33,792 bases of DNA from a virus. The notes below the pieces were generated by a model. It did not search any database, was not told the DNA's origin, and saw only the letters and a program-made list of their open reading frames with translations. The stretch is from the IMG/VR virus record IMGVR_UViG_3300036828_000373, positions 1 to 33,792 of that record. One strand, 5' to 3'. The stretch's first letter is position 1. Each line of letters begins with the position of its first letter. Shown piece after piece: positions 18,398 to 27,179 of this stretch. The position numbers and the translations under genes are program-made.

Positions 18398-19669
18398 CTA
18401 ATCGGCGGTGAAATCGTCGATCCCGTATTCCTTGAGCTTGTCGATCTGCTCCTGAGCCGAGTCGAAGGCGTTGCTGTAGACCTCCAGGTAGTGGCCTTCG
18501 ACCTTCCGGCCGACCTCCTGGCAGTTCTCGATGGCGTCCTCCAGACTGTCGCCGAGAGCTACCACCGCGCCGACCTCGGGCATCCCCGTCCATTGCGGAG
18601 CGACATAATCCTTGCCCTCGATCCGGCACCAATTGCGCAACTTCACATTCTCGGCGATCGACTTGGGATACTCCACGGCCAGCCAGTTCTGGTCGGCGAA
18701 GGCCGAATGCAGCAGCATCTCCGCGCCCCACTTGCCGATGAAGTCCGGCTCGACCAGGGTGCCGTGCGCGCCCTCCCAGAGAATGTCCGGCCAGTTGCTG
18801 ATCATGTTCTGGTACAGTTCGCCGGGCGGGCTGCCCATCCGCGGCGTCGGGTCGATCAGGTACGGGATGCGCTTCGGCGTGATCCGCAGCTCCGTTGACC
18901 AGAAGCCGCGGAAGCGGCTGACTTCGAATACCTTCTTCAGCTTGCCGTTGACCGAGCGGATTTCCTCGGGGATGTCGTCGTACTTGGACTGCTTCATCAC
19001 ATAGGCTTTGTCCTTGATCTCGATGCCGTACATCGAGTTCTCCGGGAACTGTCCATCGATGGTGAAGATATCGCAGCCGGTCTCTACCGCAGGGTCGATG
19101 GTTTCCTCGACAATGAACTGCATCACCCGCTTCTTCGCCCCCAGCTTGTACTCGATCTGGTCAAGCAGCGGCTCGATCAGCTTGTAGTTCTTGGCCCCGA
19201 ATGATTCGAAGTCGCCGCGAGTGGTGCTGATCTTCACCCACTGGTCGTCGTGCTCCTTGAGGTACTCGCGCAGCGCATCCATGCCGGTGACCACCTCGTA
19301 GGGGCCGATGGCGATGCCGAGCCGCTTGCACAGTTTCTTCGAGGCGTCGCGGTCGAGTTCGAGGCGTTCGCATTCGCGCGAGCCCCATACCGGCTTGCCC
19401 AGGCTCTCCAGGTGCAGCTGCAAGGCTCCGTGATACACGTCGGGGAAGACGAACAAGTCGATGTCGTCCAGGTGCGACCAGAACTCGCTGACCCGCGTCA
19501 CGTTGGGCAGGCCGGTGCCGACCAGAGTTGTGTTCGACTTCGGGAACGCCGAGACCCACGGCATCCAGTACAGCACGCGCCCGAAGCTGCGCGCGAGCAG
19601 GACGGCGAAGGCGACGAACAAGCCGTTGTCCACCACGCAGACAGTCCGCTTCTTGTAGTCAGTCGCCAT
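18398..19669 (-). CDS. ATP-grasp family ligase-like protein, 423 aa
   Basis: Last gene of the late operon. The fold is recognisable as ATP-grasp, nearest in style to PurD or CarB: an N-terminal Rossmann-like part (TVCVVDNGLFVAFAVLLARS), a Lys-containing nucleotide loop (WVKISTTRGDFESFG), FIVEETIDP, and the metal-binding end FWSTELRITPKR with LIDPTPRMGSPPG. A C-terminal VVALGDSLEDAIENCQEVGR segment is also seen in such ligases. These enzymes join a carboxylate to an amine or thiol using ATP. The substrate is unknown. The start overlaps the previous stop (TAATG), pairing it with an AdoMet-decarboxylase-like gene. Confidence 0.78.
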   Translation of the reverse strand: MATDYKKRTVCVVDNGLFVAFAVLLARSFGRVLYWMPWVSAFPKSNTTLVGTGLPNVTRVSEFWSHLDDIDLFVFPDVYHGALQLHLESLGKPVWGSRECERLELDRDASKKLCKRLGIAIGPYEVVTGMDALREYLKEHDDQWVKISTTRGDFESFGAKNYKLIEPLLDQIEYKLGAKKRVMQFIVEETIDPAVETGCDIFTIDGQFPENSMYGIEIKDKAYVMKQSKYDDIPEEIRSVNGKLKKVFEVSRFRGFWSTELRITPKRIPYLIDPTPRMGSPPGELYQNMISNWPDILWEGAHGTLVEPDFIGKWGAEMLLHSAFADQNWLAVEYPKSIAENVKLRNWCRIEGKDYVAPQWTGMPEVGAVVALGDSLEDAIENCQEVGRKVEGHYLEVYSNAFDSAQEQIDKLKEYGIDDFTAD

Positions 19670-20067
19670 TATAATTCTTTCCCGGCGAGGCGCAGCACAT
19701 GCCCGGCTTCCCCGCGCACGGTCAATCCGTGGTCGCGAAACAAACCATAGAGCGGATGCGAATCGAACGGACGGCAGGAACAGATCACCAGATAGGCTCC
19801 GTTATGATCCGGCCACGTATCGAGAGCAATGAACGAATCGGTGATCGGCTGGACCAAGGTCACCCCGACGCCGCCCAGACCTTCCTCGGTCGGATAGCTC
19901 CAGAAAGCGGGAGACCCGGAAGGATGCATCCTGATCCGCTCGGTGACGGCCCCGAGCAGTCCTTCCCACCGGGGAATAGACAGCGCTCCGACCAGAACGA
20001 AACTGTGCTGATGCATACTGCGCCCGAGCAGCGGCTGGACGCGAGGCACGGTGGTGAAAGCGTCCAT
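19669..20067 (-). CDS. AdoMet-decarboxylase-like protein (SpeD-like fold), possibly inactive, 132 aa
   Basis: The segment DSFIALDTWPDHNGAYLVIC (residues 77-96), preceded by GVGVTLVQ, aligns by eye with the ESHxTIHTWPE-YGYAAIDLFTC core of bacterial S-adenosylmethionine decarboxylase. The Ser at the pyruvoyl position is kept (S78) and Cys is kept (C96 or C98), but the catalytic His before TWP is Asp. Length matches the small bacterial form. A proper role in polyamine synthesis is therefore doubtful. ATG 20067 follows AAAGAGGAG. It is directly coupled to the ATP-grasp gene, suggesting a joint pathway. Family call rests on my reading only. Confidence 0.55.
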   Translation of the reverse strand: MDAFTTVPRVQPLLGRSMHQHSFVLVGALSIPRWEGLLGAVTERIRMHPSGSPAFWSYPTEEGLGGVGVTLVQPITDSFIALDTWPDHNGAYLVICSCRPFDSHPLYGLFRDHGLTVRGEAGHVLRLAGKEL

Positions 20068-20079
20068 CCTGCTCCTCTT

Positions 20080-20442
20080 TCAGAGACCCGAACCGGGCAG
20101 AAAACAGCGGACCACTACCGTGTTTCCGCTCATGTAGTACCACAGCAGCGCGATGCCCTTCTTGTTCGGCACGGTCAGCACCGCTTCGTTGGGAATGTCG
20201 ATCCACCGGCCATTGACGAGAGCCGTATAATGATTGTGCTCAGTGTCATACTCGACCTCGCTGGGCCGGTAGCCGTCAGCAGAGGCGCAGCAGCTGCGAC
20301 CCTGCTTGTCGGTCAGCCCTTCGATCCAACGGCGAATCTCCGGTGGGTCTTCCTTTGCTCCTTCCGCCTTGATCCATCGCGCCAGTCCGGCGCCACTTGT
20401 GGCGAAGTAAGCCAACGCTGTAACAACGATAATTCGCAACAT
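20080..20442 (-). CDS. Predicted secreted protein with Cys pair, 120 aa
   Basis: The N-terminus MLRIIVVTALAYFATSGAGL followed by AR is a typical signal peptide. The mature part has WIEGLTDKQGRSCCASADGY, a middle GRWIDIPNEAVLTVPNKKG and a C-terminal VVRCFLPGSGL. Small secreted proteins with this CC ... DIP ... RCFxP layout are common in alphaproteobacteria and their phages, as I recall, without known function. It would act in the periplasm or cell envelope. ATG 20442 follows AAAAGGACAAGGG. Confidence 0.72.
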   Translation of the reverse strand: MLRIIVVTALAYFATSGAGLARWIKAEGAKEDPPEIRRWIEGLTDKQGRSCCASADGYRPSEVEYDTEHNHYTALVNGRWIDIPNEAVLTVPNKKGIALLWYYMSGNTVVVRCFLPGSGL

Positions 20443-20466
20443 CCCTTGTCCTTTTGAAGACAGCGA

Positions 20467-21333
20467 CTACGGCCCCACTACGACATCCACTACGGTGTAG
20501 GTTTCAGTTCCGAAGCTGGTGGCCGCGCCAAAACCATTGGTGGCCTGAGTAGCACCGACGCGATGTTCGATCTCGAAGACTTTGGGCACAGTAATAGTCA
20601 CCACAACGCTGCCGAAACTACGTGTCTGCACAACCGAGTCGGCCGTAAATTCCGAAGTTCCTGTCGCTACTGTAGTGCTGTCAGTGATGTTTTGCAGTCT
20701 AGTCAAATGCAAGCCCGACAAAAGGACGGGTGCCGACCAACTGATGTGAAACGTCCCAGCAGGCAGGGTGAACTGATTCGACGATAGCGAAGCGCCAGCG
20801 AGTACATTACGCAAGACGGTATTGAGCGTGCGTTGCTGAAAAGCCCCGGAAGTGGCGGTTCCGCCGCTGGTGCCTGATGCCTTCTGATCAGCCAGTTGAA
20901 AGGAAGGAATCGGCGATGGCGGTTGCGGTGCCAGCAATCCAGCCGCGATAATCCGCAACGCCGAGCCGTCATTTTCAATCAGATAGCGCCTTCCAGAAAT
21001 CCACCGGCCCGCAGCCAGAGCGTTGCCATCCTGATCGACGACATTCAAAATGCCGACGCCATCGATATTGAGAGTGACTGCGCTCGTGTTGGTCGCGATC
21101 GGAACGATGGTGAACTTCTGCCCAGACTTGTAACTCGTAAGAGCAGTAACAACAGAGGTATCGCTGGTCGCAGTGACGGCATTGGCCGTGCCTGCGACAT
21201 TGATCAACGGAGCGCCGACGTAACGCCACAATGCCTCGACTTCAGTATCAGCCTCGTTCTGCCAAGCCACTGCATCGACCGGGAGGGTGGCCCCGGTATT
21301 TTGACTGGGAAGTAATCGTTGCGCAGCCGTCAT
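20467..21333 (-). CDS. Putative tail fibre or appendage protein, 288 aa
   Basis: The start overlaps the preceding stop (TGATG). The N-terminal 130 residues have repeated beta-strand text (VTALTSYKSGQKFTIVPIAT, VTLNIDGVGILNVVDQDGN, GRWISGRRYLIENDGSALRI) seen in phage fibre stalk or neck domains. The C-terminal 130 residues are a beta-sandwich-like domain (ANQFTLPAGTFHISWS-like, here SSNQFTLPAGTFHISWSAPV) with many Ser and Thr. It ends in ETYTVVDVVVGP. It is probably a receptor-binding tip or a domain carried on the fibre. It belongs to the string of appendage genes after the J-like hub. Confidence 0.7.
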   Translation of the reverse strand: MTAAQRLLPSQNTGATLPVDAVAWQNEADTEVEALWRYVGAPLINVAGTANAVTATSDTSVVTALTSYKSGQKFTIVPIATNTSAVTLNIDGVGILNVVDQDGNALAAGRWISGRRYLIENDGSALRIIAAGLLAPQPPSPIPSFQLADQKASGTSGGTATSGAFQQRTLNTVLRNVLAGASLSSNQFTLPAGTFHISWSAPVLLSGLHLTRLQNITDSTTVATGTSEFTADSVVQTRSFGSVVVTITVPKVFEIEHRVGATQATNGFGAATSFGTETYTVVDVVVGP

Positions 21334-22736
21334 CAGATCAATCCTGTCATCCGTTCAGTCTGCCAACGCCGGTACAGACGCCAAGTCTCGGCTTGCGATA
21401 ACGCTCTGTTCCAGGCCATCAGCATCATGATGCGAAATCCGCTAGGAAAAAAGAATGTTCCATCAGTGTACCCAGAGATGCGCGCCAAGTTTGGCGAGTT
21501 ACTCGTCGTCGGACTGGCCAAATGAGCATTAAATGTCGTGGTTAAGCCACCGATGCGGTGATGAGAAGCACCAGCGCCGCCCGCCTCGCTGACAGCAACG
21601 GCTATGAAATTCCAGGCATTGTTGACGACTGCAAGGGTAGTTTGCTGCACGTCGCGGGACGAGCCGTTTCCCCGAATAATGTTGGGGTTCAGTACATTTA
21701 TCGTCCACGACCAACCAATCGCAGCACTACTGCCATTGGCATTTCCCGCGATGACCGGGCTTCCGTTTACATAGACAATCGCTGCTAAGGTGAATGTCGC
21801 TCCAGCTTTGTGCCAGTTTCGATCCCAGGTTCCCAGTTGAGCTTCATCAAAAGCGCTGCTCGGAACAGCCTGAAAATACTCGTTGGGATCACGCTTATCG
21901 AAAGTGCCAACAAACGTTGGCCTCGCTACAGAGCCAACAACAGCGATAGTCCCTGCGACACCCGCCGCCGCTGCGCCAACAAGGTTTGCAGTAGTTGTCC
22001 CTCCACCTGAAATTGAGGGAGTTACAGTCCCTGCGGCACCCGCTGCCGCAGCACCTACGAGGTTGACAGTGGTGCCGCCACCTGTAGCGTTATAGCTAAA
22101 TAGAATGATGCCGGGAGCACCAGTCCCGCCAGTCCCAGAAGCAGCACCGCCCCCACCACCACCATAATTACCTCCAGCGCCACCAATTCCAACTCCGCCA
22201 TGCGAGCCGCCGCCGCCGCCGCCTGCCCCAACCCCGCCCGCCATTTCGGTTCCGGGGCTGCCTGGATTGCCATTAGGAATCCCGCCAGCACCTCCAGCCC
22301 CACCAGTACCAAAATCGCCCGAACCGCCTGTGGTGCTTGAATTAGGAAGTCCAGTACCATTCGGCCCTCCTGCACCACCACCACCAGCAGTCGTTCCACT
22401 AGTGGTGCCACCAGCAAATTTCGTAGAGCCAACGCTATTTGTAGTAGTGTCATCGCCGCCAGCAGCGACAAGTGTCGAGCCATTGTTGAACCACGTATTG
22501 GCTGTAGGCGTCGTCCCCGCCCCGGTAGTGCCTCCACCAACACCGATCTGGACTGAGTAGACGTTGCTGGCAGCAATTCCGGCAAGCGCTGTGATCTTTG
22601 CGTAATTACCGCCCTTTCCTGCGTTACTGCCTGCTACACCACTAGCGCCCGCACCAATCGCTTCGATAGCGACCAGGGACGAGAAGTCGGGCGGAACTGT
22701 GAAGCTCGTTCCGCTGGTGATGAGGACGGTGGGCAC
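21333..22736 (-). CDS. Glycine-rich tail fibre protein with LamG-like C-terminal domain, 467 aa
   Basis: Start GTG 22736 lies two bases after the previous stop. The N-terminal 50 residues are beta-rich. Residues 70-215 are a Gly-rich domain with GGGG and GGAGG runs, like polyglycine-II tips of some phage adhesins. Two tandem copies of a VNLVGAAAAGxAGT unit follow (about 225-270). From about 275 (ARPTFVGTFDKRDPNEYFQ) to the end is a concanavalin/LamG-like domain: AFTLAAIVYVNGSP-type strands, NNAWNFIAVAVSEAGGA and MLMAWNRALSQAETWRLYRR. It would bind host surface glycans. The LamG domain lacks its usual first strand, which seems to be at the end of the J-like gene. Confidence 0.72.
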   Translation of the reverse strand: MPTVLITSGTSFTVPPDFSSLVAIEAIGAGASGVAGSNAGKGGNYAKITALAGIAASNVYSVQIGVGGGTTGAGTTPTANTWFNNGSTLVAAGGDDTTTNSVGSTKFAGGTTSGTTAGGGGAGGPNGTGLPNSSTTGGSGDFGTGGAGGAGGIPNGNPGSPGTEMAGGVGAGGGGGGSHGGVGIGGAGGNYGGGGGGAASGTGGTGAPGIILFSYNATGGGTTVNLVGAAAAGAAGTVTPSISGGGTTTANLVGAAAAGVAGTIAVVGSVARPTFVGTFDKRDPNEYFQAVPSSAFDEAQLGTWDRNWHKAGATFTLAAIVYVNGSPVIAGNANGSSAAIGWSWTINVLNPNIIRGNGSSRDVQQTTLAVVNNAWNFIAVAVSEAGGAGASHHRIGGLTTTFNAHLASPTTSNSPNLARISGYTDGTFFFPSGFRIMMLMAWNRALSQAETWRLYRRWQTERMTGLI

Positions 22737-22738
22737 TG

Positions 22739-23467
22739 TTAGCTAACACGCAGGATTGCATTGGTTTGATCGGGAGTCGGCATCACCGCGGTAAGCGTGC
22801 CACCAGACACACTCTGTGTACCGCCAAAGTCATGCACTGAAACCGCTCTGTTGATCGCCGAGCCGCTGGCGTTCGCGGTAATGCCGTTTGGATCGCCGAT
22901 GCGAACCGATGCGTTATAGATAACCGCTGCTGTAGTCGAGAATGTCGATGAGGTCCACGATGGGTCAGGCGTGAAGTCGGTGATTGCTACCGAGGTGCCT
23001 GCAAGCGACGGCGTGACATTCGTGAGGGCATTACCGCCAGTGGTGTACCCCGTGCCGCTGGTTTCATCAGTGCCCACATTGGTAGCGCTTGGAGTGCCGG
23101 TTCCCGGTGTGCCCACATTCGTTTGCGAACCGTCGAAAGTGCGCGCCGGACCAGATTTGATCAGCAGTATTTTGAACGTATCGGCAGTGAAGGTGTATGT
23201 CTGCCCGGTATGGGTTCCAGTAGCGGCTATGGATAACGTGACCGATGAAGAGGAAGCGATAGCCGCGATCACGGTGCCAGCAGCAATATCGGGAGTGCCT
23301 CCCGAGTTAGCCACCGCCATGCCAACGCAGAGGTTGGCTGTAGACGGCAACCCGTCCAGCGTCGTCGTGGTGTGTGTGTTGGCCGTAAGCGTCTGCACCC
23401 CGGTAAAGTTATGGCCGGTTTGCATCAGCTCTTTCTTGAAGCTGTAGCACATTGCGGTAGTAGCCAC
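22739..23467 (-). CDS. Phage structural protein of the SGTGYTTGG type, 242 aa
   Basis: Start GTG 23467 follows TAGGAGAACGCT. The N-terminal 90 residues are Thr/Ala-rich and beta-stranded (GVQTLTANTHTTTTLDGLPS). The C-terminal 150 residues contain ADTFKILLIKSGP, DETSGTGYTTGGNALTNVTP, DPSWTSSTFSTTAAVIYNAS, AVSVHDFGGTQSVSGGTLTA and a PTPDQTNAIL end. This set matches a widespread phage virion domain usually found near tail fibre or decoration genes. It is probably an appendage or fibre-associated protein. The preceding gene's stop lies within its ribosome site. Confidence 0.72.
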   Translation of the reverse strand: MATTAMCYSFKKELMQTGHNFTGVQTLTANTHTTTTLDGLPSTANLCVGMAVANSGGTPDIAAGTVIAAIASSSSVTLSIAATGTHTGQTYTFTADTFKILLIKSGPARTFDGSQTNVGTPGTGTPSATNVGTDETSGTGYTTGGNALTNVTPSLAGTSVAITDFTPDPSWTSSTFSTTAAVIYNASVRIGDPNGITANASGSAINRAVSVHDFGGTQSVSGGTLTAVMPTPDQTNAILRVS

Positions 23468-23476
23468 AGCGTTCTC

Positions 23477-23974
23477 CTATGCGTACAGATGAACGTTGGC
23501 TGCGCCAACACGACTGCGCAATTCATGGTATCGCTTGGCAACGGAGTGTTGATCATCCGTGACCAGCAAACGGTCTGCATACCAGGACCGCTCGATATCC
23601 ATCACCGAGGCAAAATCCCGACCAAGTACCTGATAAAGGTGCTTCTGCACCTCTACCTTATGAAAATGGTATTCAAACAAAGAACCCTTGGCAGCAGCTA
23701 CAATCTCAGCCACCTTTTGCTCAAGACGATGATCGCCAAGATCAAGCGGATGCATCAACCGCGATCCAGCAAAACTTTTGATCTGCGCGCGCTCATGCTC
23801 CTGCACATCCTTATGCTGCCTTTCAAGAATCGCGACGATCTTCTTTTCCAGATCGCGGCCTTCAGCAAGATTTTTGCCTATAGCTCCTTCGCTGATTTGA
23901 ATGATCGACGCTGCTGAAACAGCAGCCCATTTCTCCGGTGGATGCGGCCCGCCATTTGTGGCTATCAACAACAT
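23477..23974 (-). CDS. Hypothetical protein in the fibre region, 165 aa
   Basis: ATG 23974 follows TAGGAGAGTTCCGT and starts 12 bases after the J-like stop. The product starts MLLIATNGGPHPPEKWAAVS. It is then mostly helical, with a charged coiled-coil section (EKKIVAILERQHKDVQEHER) and a basic C-terminal half. No domain is recognised. The position between hub and fibres suggests a virion protein or a fibre chaperone. Confidence 0.65.
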   Translation of the reverse strand: MLLIATNGGPHPPEKWAAVSAASIIQISEGAIGKNLAEGRDLEKKIVAILERQHKDVQEHERAQIKSFAGSRLMHPLDLGDHRLEQKVAEIVAAAKGSLFEYHFHKVEVQKHLYQVLGRDFASVMDIERSWYADRLLVTDDQHSVAKRYHELRSRVGAANVHLYA

Positions 23975-23985
23975 ACGGAACTCTC

Positions 23986-26949
23986 CTAGCCAAGGTTGAA
24001 ATTATTGCCCTGGCCGGACGTGTCGTGCCAGACGTTACCGCCAGACGGGAAGAAGCTCGCCCCATCACCAGCATCGAGCGCCAGCGCCAAGCCTTCCAAC
24101 ATGCCTTCTTCGCGCGCCATGCGCGCTCCTGTAGCGTTGCCCCATAGCTGCGGGGCTTCCGGAACGAAAGTGATATCGGCGGTAAAGTCGGCGGCTTTTG
24201 GCTGGACTTCGAACACCAGCAAGCGTTGGTAAACCGAGTCCAGCGGGCCAGAGACCACCAAACAGTCAGCAGCGATGCTGCCAGGATCGGGGAATGGGTT
24301 GACGAAATTGAGGACGGTCGCGAAGCCCTGCGCGTCCAGCGCAGCTGGAATAGCTTCATAAACCAGGACCGTATCCATAGTCGTGCGGATAGCAACACCA
24401 GTGCGCGGGCTTGACCAAGCGTTGGTGTAATTGCTCCACGCCGCCGAAATGCCGGACCAAGCGTCAGTCGTAGGCATCGGGATCGAGCCATCAACGGTGA
24501 TGGCGCTGATGATCCCCAGGCTCGCAGCAATAGACTTGACTCGGGAAAAACCAGCCTGTCGTCCGATCACGTCATGCTGAACGGCGACCAAGTCCCCCCG
24601 CCGACATACCAAGGATTCGGCATCGACGGTGCCATGGAAATAAGTCAGCCGCAGCTCAGCTTGCATCAGATCGTATGTGGCCCGCGCCGCCGCATCGGCT
24701 TGGTTAACGAAGACATCATAACGCATGTCTTCCAGACGCGAGGTATCGGCTGCGGAATTCAGCGGGTCGAGAACAGTAATCTCGTTCTCGATATAGTTAT
24801 TGGTGGCATCGTCATAACGAACACGGAACCCAGTCGGCAGTATTGGAAACGGCTTCTCGAAGCGGAAGCCGGTCATATTGCGCGGACTGAACACCTGAAC
24901 CGGCGCTTGCGCCGAGTAATCCTGGTCGAGCAGAACGCCCCACAACTCCGACTGCAGCGGACGGGCGTAACCTGCGGCTGCAACCGTAGTCAGCGTATCC
25001 ATCACCGGCTTGCCGTCGGTGACCAAATTGCAGGTGTAGCTATGGTCTATGCAGCGCTGCCGCCATGCCACCAGACTGCTGTTGTCGATCAAATCGGCTG
25101 GCAGCGGGTCGGCATTGAGCGCTCCCGCCAGAATATCGCGAAAATGCGGTGCCGGATTGGAAGTGGTAGTGAACGTATTCCAGCCGCTGCCATCCCAATC
25201 GTAGGTATAGCCGGATGCAGTCACTCCGATCTGGTCAAGGCTCTGCCCTTGCCCCACCACAGCAATGCAGGCGAGTTCGTTGAAACCAAGGAGCGGATTG
25301 CTATCGTAGACGCTGGCAAGGCTGCGGATCATCACGCGGTGACTAACTGACGAGTAGTCCATAGCTATCGAATACAGGCCAGTCAGGACGGCAGCGCCGA
25401 AGAAGTCATAGACCCCAGTTGGTCCGGAATTGGCGTGGCTGCTCAGTTGGTAAGTAGACGTGGTGAAGTTGCTGCTAGGATAGACCTGTCCAATAATGGC
25501 TTGAACTTCGTAAATCCCTGGCGGGAACATCGACGGGTCGAGATAGAAAATGATCTGCTCATAAAGAGCCGCAGCATTTTGCACGCCGGTATTGGTCCCA
25601 TTAGGCAAGACCCAGAACCCGGTGCCGAAGTATGGATCGGCGTTCCATCCGGAAGTCGCTGGCGTGATAGTCGTTCCATTCTGCCCAGGCACGGTACTGT
25701 ATAAATAGACTGGACACGAACCACCAGTTCCAAACCCGGTGCCAGGACCGCGTCCTTTTGGTCCTCCGCTTGGTACAGCTTGGAATTTGAAGCGCACATC
25801 CTTCTGGAACGCTCCACTCTGTGCCGACGCGCCATTAGTCCAATGAATTTCAGGGCAGTTGATCCAAGGCAATGTGCCGAGCAGCCGGAAGCGCAGGCGC
25901 ATTGTCTGATTAAGAATACCGTTCGGGCCGTTGGTAAGGGTCAGTCCCTCCACCCAGTTGAAACGCACCCAGACCTCATCGGGCGCGTTGCGGGTAATCA
26001 TACTCATCCATTGCGGCAAGCTTTGCGAAACTGTGCCAGCCTCCAGAAGGATGGATTGGTTATTAGAGCCACCGACTTGGTAGTTCCACATCTCCTGATT
26101 TATCTGCGTCGTCTTGCCATAACGCTGGACCAGAGTTTGCTGTGGACTATCTTGCCGCCCTTCCTGCAATTCGACGGTGACGTTGGCAAAATCAATCAGC
26201 GGAGTAAGTCCAACCACTGGGTCGGACATCGCGTGCGGACCTGAGAGCACGTAAACACATTCAACGAACTCGTTATTGCCAATCAGCTCATTTAATGGTT
26301 CGCAGGCAGCCGGTGGATAGATCAAGCGTGTGCCGATGACACGCGGGATCGAAGCGTCCGGCTGCAAAACGTTGCCATTGAGCGAAGCTGGTTTGCCGAG
26401 AAGATCAACTGGGTTGGTTTGCTGACCACTGATCCGTGGCGGCGGGATCAGTGCGGCGATAGCCAGAGAACCCCCAATCAGGACTCCAGCCCCAACAGCC
26501 TGAGCTACCGTGTACGTGCCAAATAGCACACCGCCTAATGCAGGGATCGCTGGAGTAAGCAGACCGCCTGAGATCGCTGTGGCCGCAACCAAGACGCCGA
26601 TCAGGGCGATGGTCGCTATAGGGTTCTTTCCCGATGCGCCTCCGCCTCCGCCACCACCGCCCGGTCCCATAAGCGGCAGATGCAGGGTGATAACAACGTG
26701 CCGGGCTGAATCCAGCCGCGGGCGCACGTAACGCCACATCTCCCGAGGCACCGGGTCGCCATTGACGCAGACCACGCCTTCGAGCAGGAAGCGCCGTGGT
26801 AGCCCATGGCTGGCGATGGCCTCCGCCACGATCTCGGCAATGGAGAGCCCTTCGACCGCTGCCACGATCCGAGGATGGTGACCGAACGGCCCAGACCAGA
26901 TTACTGGTACTCGGGCACTACCAAGATCGTGGGGATCGACGTGCTTCAC
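23986..26949 (-). CDS. J-like tail tip hub / host-specificity protein, 987 aa
   Basis: Predicted central tail-tip protein that contacts the receptor and starts DNA entry. The N-terminal 90 residues resemble the hub start found in such proteins (VIWSGPFGHHPRIVAAVEGL, GVVCVNGDPVPREMW). A Gly run follows at about 96-106, then a hydrophobic region (about 110-170, with GVLVAATAISGGLLTPAIPA and SLAIAALIPPP) typical of lambda J-family proteins. The long centre has J-like hub text. The C-terminus stops just after the start of a LamG-like domain (LALDAGDGASFFPSGGNVWH, DTSGQGNNFNLG). GTG 26949 is the only good start. It follows the NlpC/P60 gene as in other siphophages and gene transfer agents. Confidence 0.8.
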   Translation of the reverse strand: MKHVDPHDLGSARVPVIWSGPFGHHPRIVAAVEGLSIAEIVAEAIASHGLPRRFLLEGVVCVNGDPVPREMWRYVRPRLDSARHVVITLHLPLMGPGGGGGGGGASGKNPIATIALIGVLVAATAISGGLLTPAIPALGGVLFGTYTVAQAVGAGVLIGGSLAIAALIPPPRISGQQTNPVDLLGKPASLNGNVLQPDASIPRVIGTRLIYPPAACEPLNELIGNNEFVECVYVLSGPHAMSDPVVGLTPLIDFANVTVELQEGRQDSPQQTLVQRYGKTTQINQEMWNYQVGGSNNQSILLEAGTVSQSLPQWMSMITRNAPDEVWVRFNWVEGLTLTNGPNGILNQTMRLRFRLLGTLPWINCPEIHWTNGASAQSGAFQKDVRFKFQAVPSGGPKGRGPGTGFGTGGSCPVYLYSTVPGQNGTTITPATSGWNADPYFGTGFWVLPNGTNTGVQNAAALYEQIIFYLDPSMFPPGIYEVQAIIGQVYPSSNFTTSTYQLSSHANSGPTGVYDFFGAAVLTGLYSIAMDYSSVSHRVMIRSLASVYDSNPLLGFNELACIAVVGQGQSLDQIGVTASGYTYDWDGSGWNTFTTTSNPAPHFRDILAGALNADPLPADLIDNSSLVAWRQRCIDHSYTCNLVTDGKPVMDTLTTVAAAGYARPLQSELWGVLLDQDYSAQAPVQVFSPRNMTGFRFEKPFPILPTGFRVRYDDATNNYIENEITVLDPLNSAADTSRLEDMRYDVFVNQADAAARATYDLMQAELRLTYFHGTVDAESLVCRRGDLVAVQHDVIGRQAGFSRVKSIAASLGIISAITVDGSIPMPTTDAWSGISAAWSNYTNAWSSPRTGVAIRTTMDTVLVYEAIPAALDAQGFATVLNFVNPFPDPGSIAADCLVVSGPLDSVYQRLLVFEVQPKAADFTADITFVPEAPQLWGNATGARMAREEGMLEGLALALDAGDGASFFPSGGNVWHDTSGQGNNFNLG

Positions 26950-27179
26950 GTTTTGTTCCGTTTGCCCTTTAGAAGGCCGCTGGTGCGAGTTCCACCGAGG
27001 AGGGGGTTAGGGCCTGCGGCCTGCCGCAAAACGCCTGGGGACCGCCTGCGCCCCGGCGCAGATGGCCTTCCAGGAGGGATCGAGGGGGTGGGGGCGAGGC
27101 AGGGCCGGTTAAGGCCCTACCCCGATCTGCCTGCTTTGCTTTGCTGCGCTTTGCTCGACTAAGCGTAGCCCAGCAGGGC
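26950..27179 (-). other. Non-coding gap in the tail operon
   Basis: The 230 bases between the NlpC/P60 stop and the J-like start are unusual in an otherwise packed operon. The gap is very GC-rich and holds several hairpins, for example CTGCGCC-cc-GGCGCAG (about 27048-27063) and AGGGCC-ggttaa-GGCCCT (about 27103-27120). It also has short repeats of GCTTTGCT at 27131-27155. No promoter or gene is convincing. Confidence 0.5.

Noticed and set aside
24574-25350. 258-aa plus-strand ORF opposite the J-like gene
   Set aside because: It is a shadow of the long minus-strand gene, with no ribosome site, no motif and the wrong direction for the late operon.
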